Positions 1 to 11,513 of a stretch of 64,000 nt of DNA are shown here, piece after piece (position 1 is the first letter of the stretch; every line of letters begins with the position of its first letter). This DNA comes from Dermanyssus gallinae. Its lineage: Eukaryota > Arthropoda > Arachnida > Mesostigmata > Dermanyssidae. Location: contig QVRM01005404.1 of the NCBI GenBank assembly GCA_003439945.1, positions 620,001 to 684,000 of the forward strand. Direction: 5' to 3'. The notes under the pieces were generated by a model. That model saw nothing but the letters and a program-made list of their open reading frames with translations. It was not told where the DNA came from and did no database searches. The translations under genes were made by a program, and so were the position numbers.

Positions 1-749
1 CCCAACAAGTACGTACCCACAGGCAGCTAACTAATGAAAACGCGGCGACACAGCATTTCTTTAGTGACGGCTAGCTCAAAGCCCTACACTCAAGCCAGCT
101 CGGTCTCATTCTGGATCCTTCAACATTCTGTGAAGCAGTTGACCATGATGGCCTACACTCATCGTTGTAAAGTTCCAGGTAGACAGGCGCTACGGCAACA
201 AGGTAAGAGCTTATTGTAGAATATGGATGGCCTCATGTACCGCGTCGTCTTTCCCGCGGTGGAACTCAGTTGAGTGTGGATGGGTCGCAGATCACGTGAA
301 CTCGAACAAGCTAAGAAAATATATCGAGCAAAATCGCTCGCGCACCTTCGTGATTCCGGCTGTTACCGGACGGTATGAATGGAGAAGGGGGAAATGGGCA
401 ATATGCCGTTTGTATAAATGGAATGCCCGCCATTGGGCACTCTCTTGTTTTTTATCAAGGTTTAGTGTAACGTGGGCTTGGCGATCCCTCAGCCCGGCGG
501 TACACAGTGCGCATTGTAGTAGCACTGCCCTAGCACGCAAACGCACACATACAAGTGCTAGAGAGCGCTACTCATATATGTGTACAGGGTCTCCCAGAAT
601 TCGTCCAACAAAATTTTGTAGTCTAGTACAAGTTGGCGAAAAAAATATTTTTTCCGCTGAAACAGAAGGTGGAAATGTTTTCTTTTGGGGTGAGAGCGAA
701 ATTTCCAAAAGTGATTGTATCAAGCATTATATTCGAGCATATCTTCGTG
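1..749. other. Non-coding flank, no gene recognised
   Basis: Open frames on both strands between about 30 and 760 carry no recognisable domain and have low-complexity composition, so I do not call them genes. The stretch around 580-620 reads like the edge of a dispersed repeat but I cannot assign it. Confidence 0.4.
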
Positions 750-751
750 TC

Positions 752-806
752 AACAAGTAAATAAAAGTCTCCCCCCTTTGACTAAATAAAGGTGCATTTG
801 ATTTGA
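752..806 (+). mobile_element. CR1-type LINE 3' terminus (family C)
   Basis: The sequence AATAAAGGTGCATTTGATTT at about 785 closely matches the 3' end of the family C LINE ending at 56098 (minus strand), and that of the CR1 fragment ending at 43285. The shared pyrimidine-rich run, the AATAAAGG and the TTGA-type tail mark the end of a CR1-group element. Only the last 50 or so bases can be recognised. No ORF2 coding sequence can be read upstream, so this is either a strongly 5'-truncated copy or a very decayed one. Confidence 0.5.
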
Positions 807-809
807 TAA

Positions 810-2385
810 AAGGCTATGTTGGTGAACCCTCGAAATTTGGCTCTCTCATTTCTACGAGTCTATTGAAATTAATAATAATGCTTGCATATCACTATGTATT
901 AAAGTACTGAATGTGATATCGTAAGCGGCATCTAATTATTCATTGTTTTGCTATTTACGAACCGTTGCTGCCAAATAGGTTAGCTAAGAGCTCCTACTGT
1001 CAGCTATACTTGACTAAGGTTTTGCAGTAACTGAAGTCATTGCAGGAGTGCTTGTAGGAGTTCAGTTAAGATAGGTAGAAAAAAACGTATTAGACATTTG
1101 TGACTGAACTCATGCTATCTAAAGTGTGTGAATACACTTGAAATGCAATAATGCTAGCAACTTTTTTTCTAAATTAAATGATATATAATAATCATCAGGG
1201 AAGGCGCATTTGGGTTTTCGTGGTTATTGTAATTGTACCGAACGCCTTAACAACCTAGTTCAATATAATCTAGTGAACTTCACAAAATATGTACGATATT
1301 ATATGTTTGTTTATTGTGTCATGTTAGCGGATCTTACACAATAACAGAGTCCTTTTCTGGCCGACTAAGTGGCGTTTACCGTTATGATGAATGCCTGATA
1401 TTCAAACGCAAAGCTCACAGTTTAGCTTTAAGGTTATCTTGGTAGAAACTGCGTTAGCTGGCGCATCACTGGCGTAAATACACTGTTCTCTCGTACCCGT
1501 AGCTCTGCAATAACGATTTCTCTGTCTGCTTGCGGGTTGTAAGTAAAATTCGACACGCACTCAGTAGTACCTAGTTGTCGCGATTACAGTTAAAAAGTTC
1601 CACCGTTTGCTTGTGTTTACGCTCTGGTGGTGGAGTTCCACTGGCGACGAGTGTTCGCTACTGATAGCGGCTGACCAAACATGAGTGTGGACTGAAAACC
1701 GCGATAGACGACCACGCTCTGCCCCCCGCCTCCCGCCCTCTTCCTTCCATTATTGACTACCGAGTATCTACATCCTCCTCTTAAATCAACTCGACATTGA
1801 AATTCGACTCAGTCGTTTGAGGCTGATGATCTCCGTACTCCGCCACTTTCGCCACCGCTTTAACAACTACGACTGCTTACTTTTAGCAATACGTTTATGG
1901 TCGTTCAAGGATCAGGACCACCGCGATGCTCATAGAACGAAAGAATAACAAGCCTGTCTGGACAGCTGATAAAACCAAAAACGACAATCTGTGGAATAAA
2001 TGTAATCGGCTCAATCCGGACACAGCGAGGAAACACAGCTTTAAGCTGTAAAATATTGAGTGTCTCCCAATACTCGCTTGTGCCATCTGCGTTCGTAGAT
2101 CAGCTCTTCGTGCGCGGCGGTAATCTTGCAGGTTCATAGTTCATCACATTTACTCATTGCCGCCTTACTCATCGATAATCTCCTCGGCGATGTGTAAAAA
2201 AAAAATGTGTAAAAATAATTAGCAGAAAGTTTGATTTGAGGCAATATGACTACATTTCAGTTTTCAGACTTCAGTCGATAACCAACATAGACGTTTCGCA
2301 AAATCGTTCTAAAATCAAGGCAACTGCCTTGATGTTTAGCGTCTTCAGAGTCAAGGAAACTACCGAGGTCTAAGTACAATAGCAC
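810..2385. other. AT-rich intergenic sequence
   Basis: I see no conserved coding signal. A moderately GC-rich patch at about 1480-1900 has no frame I recognise. Confidence 0.4.
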
Positions 2386-2389
2386 TGAT

Positions 2390-3300
2390 ATGCATATTGT
2401 TTATTTCGCAATAACATTGCTTTTTAAGGTACATAGTTACAATACAGTTGTCATTATACACAATTTAAACACTTCAGCGACCGTCCCACTGGGCGAAACA
2501 GTGCAAAGACAGCCGATACGTCTCGCAGCTCGCTGCGTGGTGTTTAGCGCATATCTGCGAGCAGAATTGGCAACGACATTGATCTAACTCGGTAACTTCG
2601 GTCGAACATACCAAGTGATGATAGCCATGCACCTTGTGTGCACGTGCCGCCTGATGCATGCCATTCCATCCCAAAGTTCCCTGGCGAGGTACGCATCCGA
2701 CTGCGCAACCTCTGCCGAGGCTTCGGTCATTTTTTCATGCAACTCCAACAAAAATTGCTGAAGTGGTTCTGTAAGAGGTGACCTAAGTCTGACTCTGATT
2801 GTTTCCACTTGCGGTCTGCAATCCGCTGGCAGGTACACGAAGCGGTTTCTTACCCCGCTTCATATATATTGTGGAGCAGCTTTTAGTTGCGCAAAGTTTG
2901 CCGCTGAAAAATGGAATAGCCGCTCGACACCTGCCCCCGATGTGCTGGGAAAAGATCGTTCCCGTATAGTGTATTCTTAGACCCAAATACAAGAAGGAGT
3001 TGACAAACTCCAGTGGTAGGCCACAACAAAGTATTGCGTCTGCTGCAGCCAACAACCCCCACGACGAAACTTCATGGCTTTAGTCTTCCGCAAATTTATT
3101 TGCAGGCCTTTACGGTAAAGGTAACTTTCTACGTCTCCGACAATTCGACACATGGCACCGCGGTCCCGGTGGGACACTACTATGTCATCCACATACATGA
3201 CGACGACGGCGTTTCTAACCTCTTCCTAGGTCTGCGATAACCAAGGAGAAGGCCAGACAACTCAGAGGGTCCTCTTGAGGGGTCCCTACGTTTTGACTTG
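2390..3300 (-). pseudogene. PHD-type LINE ORF2 remnant (family A, copy 3): RT palm and C-terminal knuckle
   Basis: On the minus strand the palm of a non-LTR reverse transcriptase can be read from about 3300 down. It has a QGDPLS-like motif, then the catalytic box as YVDD (3184-3195) in place of YADD, then KTKAMKFRRGG and the EFVNSFLYLGLR motif. The chain continues through three frames to a C-terminal Cys/His cluster CRCQFCSQICAKHHAASC near 2540-2595. All these blocks align with the family A element at 48.4-52.3 kb, so this is a third, more diverged and 5'-truncated copy. Several frameshifts and the Ala-to-Val change show it is dead. The 3' end is probably near 2393, where AAATAAACAATA resembles the family tail. 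Confidence 0.8.
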
Positions 3301-6100
3301 AATAGTACTGATATCTGCAAATACAAATGTGAGTTGCGTTTTAAGGCCTTTAGATACTAATACCTTTCAAGTTCAAACTCGGATTAAAGTGGCATTTTGA
3401 TTCTGGCAATGTTGGTTACTCGATTTGGGTCGGATAGATGAAAATCGGTTGCATATTGTATAATCAAAAATCTAGAAAAACTGAATTAATACTTGCCTTG
3501 TTAGATTAACGGAGAAATATATATCTAGCGAGGAAGACTATTTTTATTGAATACAAATCGTAAAATTGAATTAAAGTTGCTAGGCTATATATACCTATTT
3601 AAAAATGGTTTACCGCTAAAATAAACAATGGAGTAGAGAGCGATCGAGGATGTCATACTTAAGATTGACAGGAAGTTACTAATTCTTGTCATACCGATGT
3701 GGCCTTGTTGGACATCACTTCATGAAATGTGCGATTGCAAGAAATCTAATTGTTCGATAGAGAAACCGAACGGCTTCTAGTTATTTATTCAGTTGTTCAA
3801 TAGAGTACCGCCTGCTTCGCTTAAAAGTCTTTTAACAATAAATATAAACATGCGCGAAATGAAAAAGTTCATTTTGGTACCAAACTTATCGGAGTTCGAT
3901 TTGCGCCCGTAAGTCATTTCTCCCTTACCCATGTCGAATTCCCAATGATTCAATGATTACTATTTGCTTTGCATGCATACCTAAGTACATATGCCACATT
4001 TTTACATTACTTAGGGCGCTTAGAGTGACAGCATATATGTTAGCAGCATGCACGTAAACCACAACTTGCACTTAAAGTATGATATTGAAATTGACCTCAT
4101 CATTAAATAACATTATTAAAATAGGAAGATGCCTAGGCCTATACCCAGGAAGTTGCTTAGGTGGTTAAGTAAAGGGTTATTGTTCTTGAACAAGACCACT
4201 TTGTGCGTTTAGATTTTTGTGCATAAGTAGCCGTTTAATCGAAGCATGCACTACATTGAATAAAATCGAATAATTATTATTATTTTGTTTCCACAGAGTA
4301 AAACTTTTTATTTTTGATTGCACGCAGATCTGATTTAGGGAATACCTAAATATGAGTACTAAACAAGTCACTTATTTACACAAATATAGGATTACAATAA
4401 TATTGTGTTGATTTACGCTAACGCACACCATAGTGACGGTCGAGAAACCTAGCACAATTTGGTATGTGAATATTTCAAAAAGTACATATAAATACATTTT
4501 GGCGATCAATTGACACAAGAAAACCTAAATCAGCGAGGCTTATATATTTCTACAGTCGGAGGCTTCTATTCTACAGTTGCTAACTTTCAAGCGCCGTGCG
4601 GATGCCTGCCTTACTGTAGAAACAGCAGTGCATGCAACCCCCGGTGACCCGGATCGCACCATGGTTAAACGACTGCAACAAAGCGGATCATCCAGACTTG
4701 CACACGGTAGGTAGCACAGCTATGCGTTGACTGCACGAGGTCGCATCGCAATTAGACTAAAAGGATGCCCGACGGGCGGAACCCCACTTGCCCATTGGGT
4801 TGCAGCACTGTAGTCCGCGTCTTGAACTCTGGCTAGTCCCCTTGGTTCTGCCTAGTACATGGGTTTGTAGAGCTATGCGCAGATGCACGCACACTAGTTT
4901 GCACTAGCAGCGTGACTGTCTTAGCAAGATCCTTCCAGGGAAGAAGAGAGACGCGCCATGAAGAGTGGTCTCTACTCCGTCCACTCGAATGAGATGACTA
5001 ATTGTTTCGCGCATTGCTGGTGGCCTGTTTAGGAAAACACACACCACGGCTTGAGAAATCGTTCAGCCAATAAGTCGGATCGCTCTTGTTCATATCCTTT
5101 CTCAGTACTACTAAACCAAACAACAACATGTCAAAGGCACATTAGTCCGTTACTGCGAAGTAATCGACGGCAAAGAATGATTCTATTATAAACGTTACAA
5201 ATACTTTCAAAGTTTCTAGTAACATAAGAAAAAAATGGTTTAGCCAACGAAGGTTGGCTAAATAAGCAACAAGCAAACAGAGATATATTGGCCTCGTTGA
5301 AAAAATACTAAATAACATTACCATACCACATCAATACAAAGATTAACGCGCCATTAACAGTAATTTGGTGAACAGTAATAAAAACGTTTTCTTCACTAAT
5401 GGATGATCCTATGAAGTAGGTAGATAGGCTTGGCAATGCATCGGTATGTCGGCGTGTAAATGTCGACGTGTAAATGCCAACCCTTAGCACAGATTTTTTG
5501 AGGCATTACAAATTTCTATACTTGAACACACCTAGTCTGGACTAGAGGTAATACCGGAGAGAGAGGTACAGAATCGTCTCCAACAAAGTGTGCCTGCACT
5601 CAGACGTAACCTTACTAGTACAGTTTAGGAGTTAAGGCCTTAAAGAACAGTATGTAAATTGCATGCCAACTCTCTTGCACATAAGTGACCTGTGATAGCA
5701 ATTTAGTAAGTAATCCGAACAATTTTGGTCGTGCTACGACGAATCTTAGTAACAATCATAATGTGGCGGCGTAGTATCGAAGTCTAGTTATGGTTGTCAT
5801 CTACCGGTGGACGTCGATAGGCCCAGTTTTTGATGAAATTTTCTTTGAGCGATGCTAGTAAAAGAATAGATAATAGACATCTAAAAATGTTCGGCCCTCG
5901 GCCAATAAACGGACGATAGTACAGAAATGATAAACAATATTGTTGGCTAACATTGTGTTAAACTCTAGTTTCGAATATTTATTAATTTTGCCGTTACTGT
6001 TTAGAAGCTCTAAAAACGTTCAATTAGAATAATTGTAATTTTGCTGTAAATATTTTAAAAGGTACGTATACGAGTCTAAATGGTCGTTGTGTACAGATGA
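3301..6100. other. AT-rich non-coding sequence
   Basis: No gene recognised. A GC-richer patch at about 4560-5050 has no readable domain. A short perfect hairpin lies at 5239-5262 (10-bp stem TTTAGCCAAC with a 4-base loop). Small frames near 4177-4371 and 5142-5490 have no domain. Confidence 0.4.
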
Positions 6101-6104
6101 GGCA

Positions 6105-6192
6105 ATAAGGCTTGGGGAAACTACTGCCAGAAATGCCGCAGCAGTAACAACTATTATTTGTCTATTAACACATGAAACAGTAAATAAGGCTT
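6105..6192 (+). mobile_element. 3' tip of an R2-like LINE
   Basis: About 85 bases here match the 3' end of the LINE nested at 14541-15500. They include GCAGCAGTAACAACTATTAT, the following TATTAACACATGAAACA and the terminal TAAATAA. The match ends at the same place in both copies, which fixes the 3' end of the family. No coding sequence precedes it, so this is a severely 5'-truncated insertion. Confidence 0.65.
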
Positions 6193-7250
6193 AAATATAA
6201 ATTTAACTGGCAACTAAAATACTACATTGCAATTGAATTTAAAAATATTTTAAAATAGTATTATAAATAAATTATTAGTACTATAGTTTACCAGTTGTAG
6301 TTGTAATACTATAACAGGAAACATAGTAACTAAGCAAACAAACAAAGCACAATCCAAAGGTTGCATTAATTGCGGTATTTGCAATACATTTTAGAAATGA
6401 TCACTAATAATATTATTAGTTCTAACAATTTACGTATCACTATTATTAATCGTCCTCTCATAACTGAGCGGCAATACTCAGTACAACTTAAATTGGATAT
6501 AATATTAGGCCTAGATATATACTCTACGTAGGCCAGCATTTTCTGTAGGACTTAATCCTGTGCCAGGCATTTTAGACTCATTTCATTGCAGAAAATACCG
6601 CGCTTCGTTGCCTATTCAAAGGGCGCCCAAGGAGCACGAGTGCTTCTTTGAGGGATTTTACCGCTTGGAAAGACACAATCCTATTTCTTCGTTACGATGC
6701 AGTATCCCCGAGTGCCGCTGAAGTGCGTGCCCGCGATCCCTATTGACATATCACAGACACCAAGGGTCTTCATTTATCTTTTTTTCAAAGTGAGCAACAG
6801 GCTAAACTTTTCCTTGCAGTCACTGCGCGGATTTTCATTCTCCCATCCTCTGCACTAGACTATACTGTTTTTAGGGGGGCCTAAAGAGCGCGGCAGATCG
6901 ACCAAACGGTCGCTAGTGCAAGGGTCAGCGAATAGAGCTAAACAAATAGTATCTGAAGCAGAACAGGCGAAAGAAAAACGAATGTGGTTAATTATATACC
7001 TATTAAATTATTTAAGCGTTCGTCCACACGTCTCACACGTATCTGTATTTAATAATACCTAGATTTGAGAGAAATAATAAGTAATTTTTTTAACTTATTG
7101 TACATTATAATTGATTGCATTGAGATTGTATACACGAACCTATTTATAAGTAACATTAGGCAAATCTCTGGGAAGCAAATGTTTTTATTGCCTTATCAAC
7201 TGAAACCGCGTGCCACCTTGAACCGCACTGTGGACGATGTAGCATGTAGT
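6193..7250. other. AT-rich intergenic sequence
   Basis: No gene or repeat recognised. Low-complexity AATATTTTAAAATAG-like sequence lies at 6230-6300, and a GC-richer patch of unknown origin at 6600-6900. Confidence 0.4.
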
Positions 7251-7259
7251 AATCTTGCG

Positions 7260-8270
7260 TAATCTTGCTAAAAGCCTATTTACCTTTTACTCCAAGGATA
7301 AGCTATTCTCAGTTAGCGCCCGATGTGTGCACCTTGGATTTAAAAAAACCTCTACAGAAAAAGTCTAAGAGCGTCAGGTTGCAAAAATTCGGTGACCACG
7401 GAATGCCTGCTGTCTGGGATATCACGCTCCCACCAAACTCTTCTTGAAGCAGCTTGATTAAAGGGACCCGTTGTGTGACAGATTCACCGTCCTGTTAGAA
7501 CCCCGACGCAAGTCGAAGTTTTGCATACAGGCAGTCCGTCAACGTTTGTCGGTAGCGATCATCGTTTACCGTTTCCTCAAAAAATACGGTCCAATGACAC
7601 CTCCTACCCACTCCACACCAAACGGTCATTTTATGTTGATAGAGTACTTTGTAGATGGGGTTCTCTGTTGTCCATATGCGACAGCCTATTTGTTCAACCT
7701 TCTGGTCAAATAGAGACAGGCCTCATCTAAGAAGCAATTTTAAAAAAAATTCAGATACTCCGCAAAGTCACGACGCTTCCTATAACCGTCAAGCTTGAGC
7801 TTCTGGGTTCAGCGGATCTTGTAAGCATGCATACCGAAATCATCGTGCAGTATCATTTGACGCAAATGGTCTGACAGGCCCTTAAGTTCGCCGACGAGTC
7901 AAGGTGGATTTTCTAACACGTCCGCAGCCACTTCAAAGATGTTTTCTTCCAAACAAGGGGAACGTGGATACCTTGAACGTGGGGCATTATGTATAGACAA
8001 GGTTTACTGAAGCTGTTTTTTACCAGATCCTATGCAGCCATCTCAGAAGGCCCTGCTTTTCTACCATGAACCGCACGGAAAAGTCCCAAGCACTGCTTTT
8101 TAAAACGACCACTCACACAGTACAGCTCAATGAGCTTCACTGTCTGAGAGATACTCAGAGTGAAATGGTATAGAACGGCGCTGTTTGCAAACACCTTGCC
8201 GTCAGCCCCGCCGTTTCGGTATGGTTGCGAAATTTCAATCAAAACTCTTTTCCGACTTTTCCAGCGCCCG
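7260..8270 (-). pseudogene. Decayed Tc1/mariner-superfamily transposase, DD41D type
   Basis: Read on the minus strand through several frames, this matches cut-and-paste transposases of the Tc1/mariner (IS630) superfamily. An N-terminal FTLSISQTVKLIELYCVSG-like first helix lies near 8160. HAYKIR..QKLKLDGYRKRRDFAEYL follows near 7760-7830, then LDEACLYL (first catalytic Asp), VIGPYFFEETVNDDRYRQTL, QDGESVTQ (second Asp), and LTLLDFFCRGFFKSKV (third Asp). I count 41 residues between the second and third Asp, hence DD41D, as reported for rosa/visitor-like lineages. Stops and frameshifts throughout make it dead. Terminal inverted repeats were not found. Confidence 0.7.
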
Positions 8271-9370
8271 CTATACACCTCTTAGGTTATTACACACGTG
8301 GTACCGCTAGACAGGCGTACAATGGAAAATCCTTAATTATGAATAAACTTAAATATCATCGACGAAGAATACCGAGTATCGACGGTTACCAATATACATA
8401 AAATACAAATATGCAAGTTGGTTCAACCAAGGTTGACTTCGACCTGCTGCATTTTAAGTTGTCTTAATGCAGTAGATGCAAACTCAACAGAAATGCTCTT
8501 TCCGTCAAAGCGTAAGATGCTGAAAGAAGTAAAAGGGTAACCCTGTCGCACTTTTAGGCGGTTAACTGGCGTTAGTTTCAGCTATGCGGAACAAGTAACC
8601 GTTTGATAATCAATGACGAACGCAAAGAGCTCGCTGGACCGCATAGAAGTATAATTTATTTTGTTTCTGGCAATGTTTATGTTACACTTATTATACTAAG
8701 CTTAAGTCATAACGACTAGTACAATGATGATACAGAAACATTCATTTCATTCATCCGACTTCTAAGCTTTGTTTTAGCCTGACTTGGCCTGGTGAGTAGA
8801 CGAACGATTTAAACCAAACGACGCTCGGAATTATAAGAAAGCAGAGGAGAAACGAGGTGCCAAGAAAGAGAGACGGAAACGTAGAATGTTCCGGTGAAAC
8901 GTAGAGTGTTCTGGCAAAAACACATTCCGAAAGAACACATAATTCATAAATTTTGGCAAAGCAGGAAAGTCAACTGTTTGCTCAGTGTAACCGACTCTAA
9001 ACGAACTCATTGTGTTCACCCCTTTGATCACCGTAACAGTATTTAACACAAAAAAATAGGGAAAAACGACCTAGTGAACCCTAAAACCATACTTGAGACA
9101 TTCGAGTGTCGTGACTGACCTAAACTGCAGAAGAAAGGCTCAGCAAACTTGAATTTTTGTTTTCGATAGGCAGAATAACGAAAGCTAAATGTATGCAATT
9201 TAAAAGGACAATTGTCGAATAAACGGCGATATCGGTTGATGTTATTAATGCGAATGCCTGTTTGGCTCTGTCCTTTTAGACATTTGCTTAGAATACGTAA
9301 GCTGAACGCTCAGCGTCACTAAGACGCATTAGCTAGTTCTACGTAGAAGCTTTACAATCTGAACAATTTG
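8271..9370. other. AT-rich non-coding sequence
   Basis: No gene recognised. A short tandem duplication of about 20 bp (GAAACGTAGAATGTTCCGGT type) lies at 8876-8915. Confidence 0.4.
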
Positions 9371-9375
9371 CGTGT

Positions 9376-9430
9376 CAAACCTGCCGAGCTTTGATGTCAG
9401 AGCAATCACTGTCTGATCCGTTTTTCCTGG
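9376..9430. repeat. Dispersed repeat, copy 1 (partner 10195-10248)
   Basis: About 54 bases (AGAGCAATCACTGTCTGATC core) are repeated in direct orientation at 10195-10248 at roughly 83 percent identity. The second copy adjoins an RT remnant, so this is probably another fragment of the same retroelement. Confidence 0.6.
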
Positions 9431-9612
9431 ATTTCCCAAGCCTTCGAGCTTTCTTGAAAGCGGTGGTTGTATATTACAGACATTGCGGACGCCGCTTAGC
9501 GTCTAATCTGCTTTGAATCTGTCCTGCTCGCTTGGATCGAGGTTCCCTATGCTCTCGCTCACCGGCTTTCTTCCTAAGTTTGGGCTCGGTGTCCCCAGCG
9601 AGTCCGTTCTGT

Positions 9613-10116
9613 TTACGCGTCATTAGGTTCAGCCACCGTCATACTCTCGCCCGAGGCTATTCTTCTCCAAGGTGGAACACTTCCGTCCTGGCGACCGACC
9701 CTTCCCACACGGCATTCCTCTTTCCCTGCAGCTCCTCGCAGGAAGCCTGCGAAGCTCCCCATAGTACTCACCGCTTTCATGGGAGTGCATGAAACGCGCT
9801 GCCAGGGCTCAAGACTAAAGTCCAAGTAGCGAGGGAAACCCGTCGTCCATTTGAGTAATGTATAATGAGCCACTAGGGAGTTTAAGAGGGTAGGCCAGTT
9901 AAACGCAGTTGACACAGCGATTTCCCGCGACCGCTTGATCCCAATAGCATGAATATCTGCCGAGGGAATACAGAGTTCATATTGTTCCCGTGGAAATGAA
10001 TGCAAAGTCTCAGTGCCGTATTTGAAGAAAAGCTCACAAACAGTTTTTGCATCAAATATTTTGCAAACATATCTGCCTTCGCAAATAAAATTCAATAAAT
10101 ACGGACGTGGGCGCAT
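9613..10116 (-). CDS. Unassigned open frame, 167 codons
   Basis: This minus-strand frame shows no recognised domain. Its first roughly 110 residues are rich in Cys and hydrophobic residues and look protein-like. The rest is Gly/Arg-rich and looks non-coding. At 9771-9766 (minus) a GTGAGT follows GCG, a good splice-donor consensus, so the frame could be an exon ending at 9772. It also lies immediately downstream of an RT remnant on the same strand and may simply be retroelement-derived. I cannot choose between these, and no function is proposed. Confidence 0.2.
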   Translation of the reverse strand: MRPRPYLLNFICEGRYVCKIFDAKTVCELFFKYGTETLHSFPREQYELCIPSADIHAIGIKRSREIAVSTAFNWPTLLNSLVAHYTLLKWTTGFPRYLDFSLEPWQRVSCTPMKAVSTMGSFAGFLRGAAGKEECRVGRVGRQDGSVPPWRRIASGESMTVAEPNDA

Positions 10117-10194
10117 TTGACAAGGTGCTAGAGGGTAAGCTGAATAGTATAACCAATGCTAACTTAATTTAGCGTTTAGCACTATATGCAGACA

Positions 10195-10248
10195 AAACTT
10201 GCTGAGCTGTGATATTAGAGCAACCACTGTCTGGTCCGTTTTTCCAAG
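10195..10248. repeat. Dispersed repeat, copy 2 (partner 9376-9430)
   Basis: This is the direct-repeat partner of 9376-9430. On the minus strand it reads GKTDQTVVALISQL, in continuity with the RT remnant upstream at 10310-10760. Confidence 0.6.
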
Positions 10249-10309
10249 ATTGTAAATTGTCAAAGCCGCATCTCAAATACTTAATGTTTGGAAAAATTAT
10301 GATATTTTT

Positions 10310-10760
10310 GTGAGTGTTGAAGGTCCTTCAATTAGAATCAGTGACCCCTGCCTTAACCGTCATACAATTGCAATAACGGCATAGCAGTTTCGTATTAATT
10401 CATCGATGTGAGAATGACAAGATAAATGTTCATGTAATACCAAACCGAGATACCTTACCGCCTGAGAATAATCTACCATATTAGCATCCAGTCTATAACT
10501 ATCGAACGGTTGGATTAGCCTTCTAGCGGGTCGGAAAACTAAGATATTGGCCTTTATACCACTCTAAACTTTAGCCGGGTTGAGTCGAATTAAGATTGTC
10601 GCGTAGTCGGCAAACGCTATTGCCGTTCCTAGATTATTGTGTCTAGTTCTCAAGTGTATAAAGTGTAATAATATCAGAAGCATGATAGGACCAAGGAGAG
10701 AGAGAGCCATGCGATGTCTCCAAGCTAACGTGCTGCCAAATGTGTTGAACATATCCAACC
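10310..10760 (-). pseudogene. Non-LTR retrotransposon RT fragment (catalytic FADY)
   Basis: The minus strand reads AIAFADYATILI (10590-10625), corresponding to the FADDATIL catalytic box of many LINE reverse transcriptases with the second Asp changed to Tyr (codon TAC, 10603-10605). It is followed by KANILVFRPARR and an AVRYLGLVLHEHLSCHSHID thumb-proximal block, the usual order for motifs C, D and E in non-LTR RTs. Stops interrupt it, and the N-terminal RT motifs A and B are missing. Clade uncertain. It is not from families A, B or C, whose sequences around the catalytic box differ. Confidence 0.65.
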
Positions 10761-10986
10761 TTTACAGACTAAGATCTTTCATCAATATAAAACCTAAACC
10801 ATCTAACTGTAGAGAACGTGCAACCCAAGCAGATCAACAACTAAGTAAACAATCCATGGTCCGTACAGTTTAGTAATGTTTATTTATCATTTAAGTTAAA
10901 ATATTTTTTTTAACTTTTTTAAAGCAACAACTTTTAATTTTATTGAAATTCGAAGGCCAATAACTATTGCACAAATTACCATATTT

Positions 10987-11510
10987 TCATGCGCATTTTT
11001 GAAAGTCGAATACAGAGTCTGTCAGAATCAAATGGTCAGATTGGGAAATAACAGGAAGGGGTACTGGTTGGACAATCATATTTTTATATTGAACCAAATA
11101 GTTAAAATCTAGGGTGCGGGAACAGGCTTGTATGTTTAATACCAAAAATCCTACAATGTAGTCAATAGAGATACCTTGTATATGGTGGAAGAATGATTCC
11201 ATGCAAGTCAAAGATAACATAAACAGTCCAGTGTCCTCTTGCTCTTTGCAGATGGTGTGATGGCTTTGGGAAGAGATTTGGAGAGTTTCAGAGGATGCTT
11301 GATGCCAGTGAGGAGGCAGCGATAAATTAGGTATAGTGTTTAACGAAAAGAAGAGCGCTATACTTGTATTTTTAAGGGAATCATTGGAGCGGAGGCTAAG
11401 ATTGTGCATTTGGGTTAAGCCAGGGGTAAGCGTTAGTGCATCTAAATCAATATAAATATTGTGGGTGACAGCCTCGTCAAAAGAGTTATAAGAGAGAAAG
11501 AGTTGGTATT
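10987..11510 (-). CDS. Unassigned open frame, about 170 codons
   Basis: A minus-strand frame stays open from the stop near 11513 to 10987. Its first ATG gives 140 codons (11409). It is rich in Ser, His and Leu with no transmembrane run, zinc motif or nucleotide-binding motif that I recognise. The composition is more protein-like than the surrounding sequence. There is no clear start context, splice structure or neighbour to give it a role. It could be a terminal host exon, a transposon fragment or chance. Confidence 0.22.
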
Positions 11511-11513
11511 ATG

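Noticed and set aside
4560..5050. Possible structured RNA gene in a GC-richer patch
   Set aside because: No similarity to any rRNA, snRNA or tRNA that I can recognise, and no clear fold.
5239..5262. Short hairpin as a miRNA or terminator
   Set aside because: A 10-bp stem with a 4-base loop in AT-rich DNA is too short for a miRNA precursor, and bacterial terminators do not apply here.
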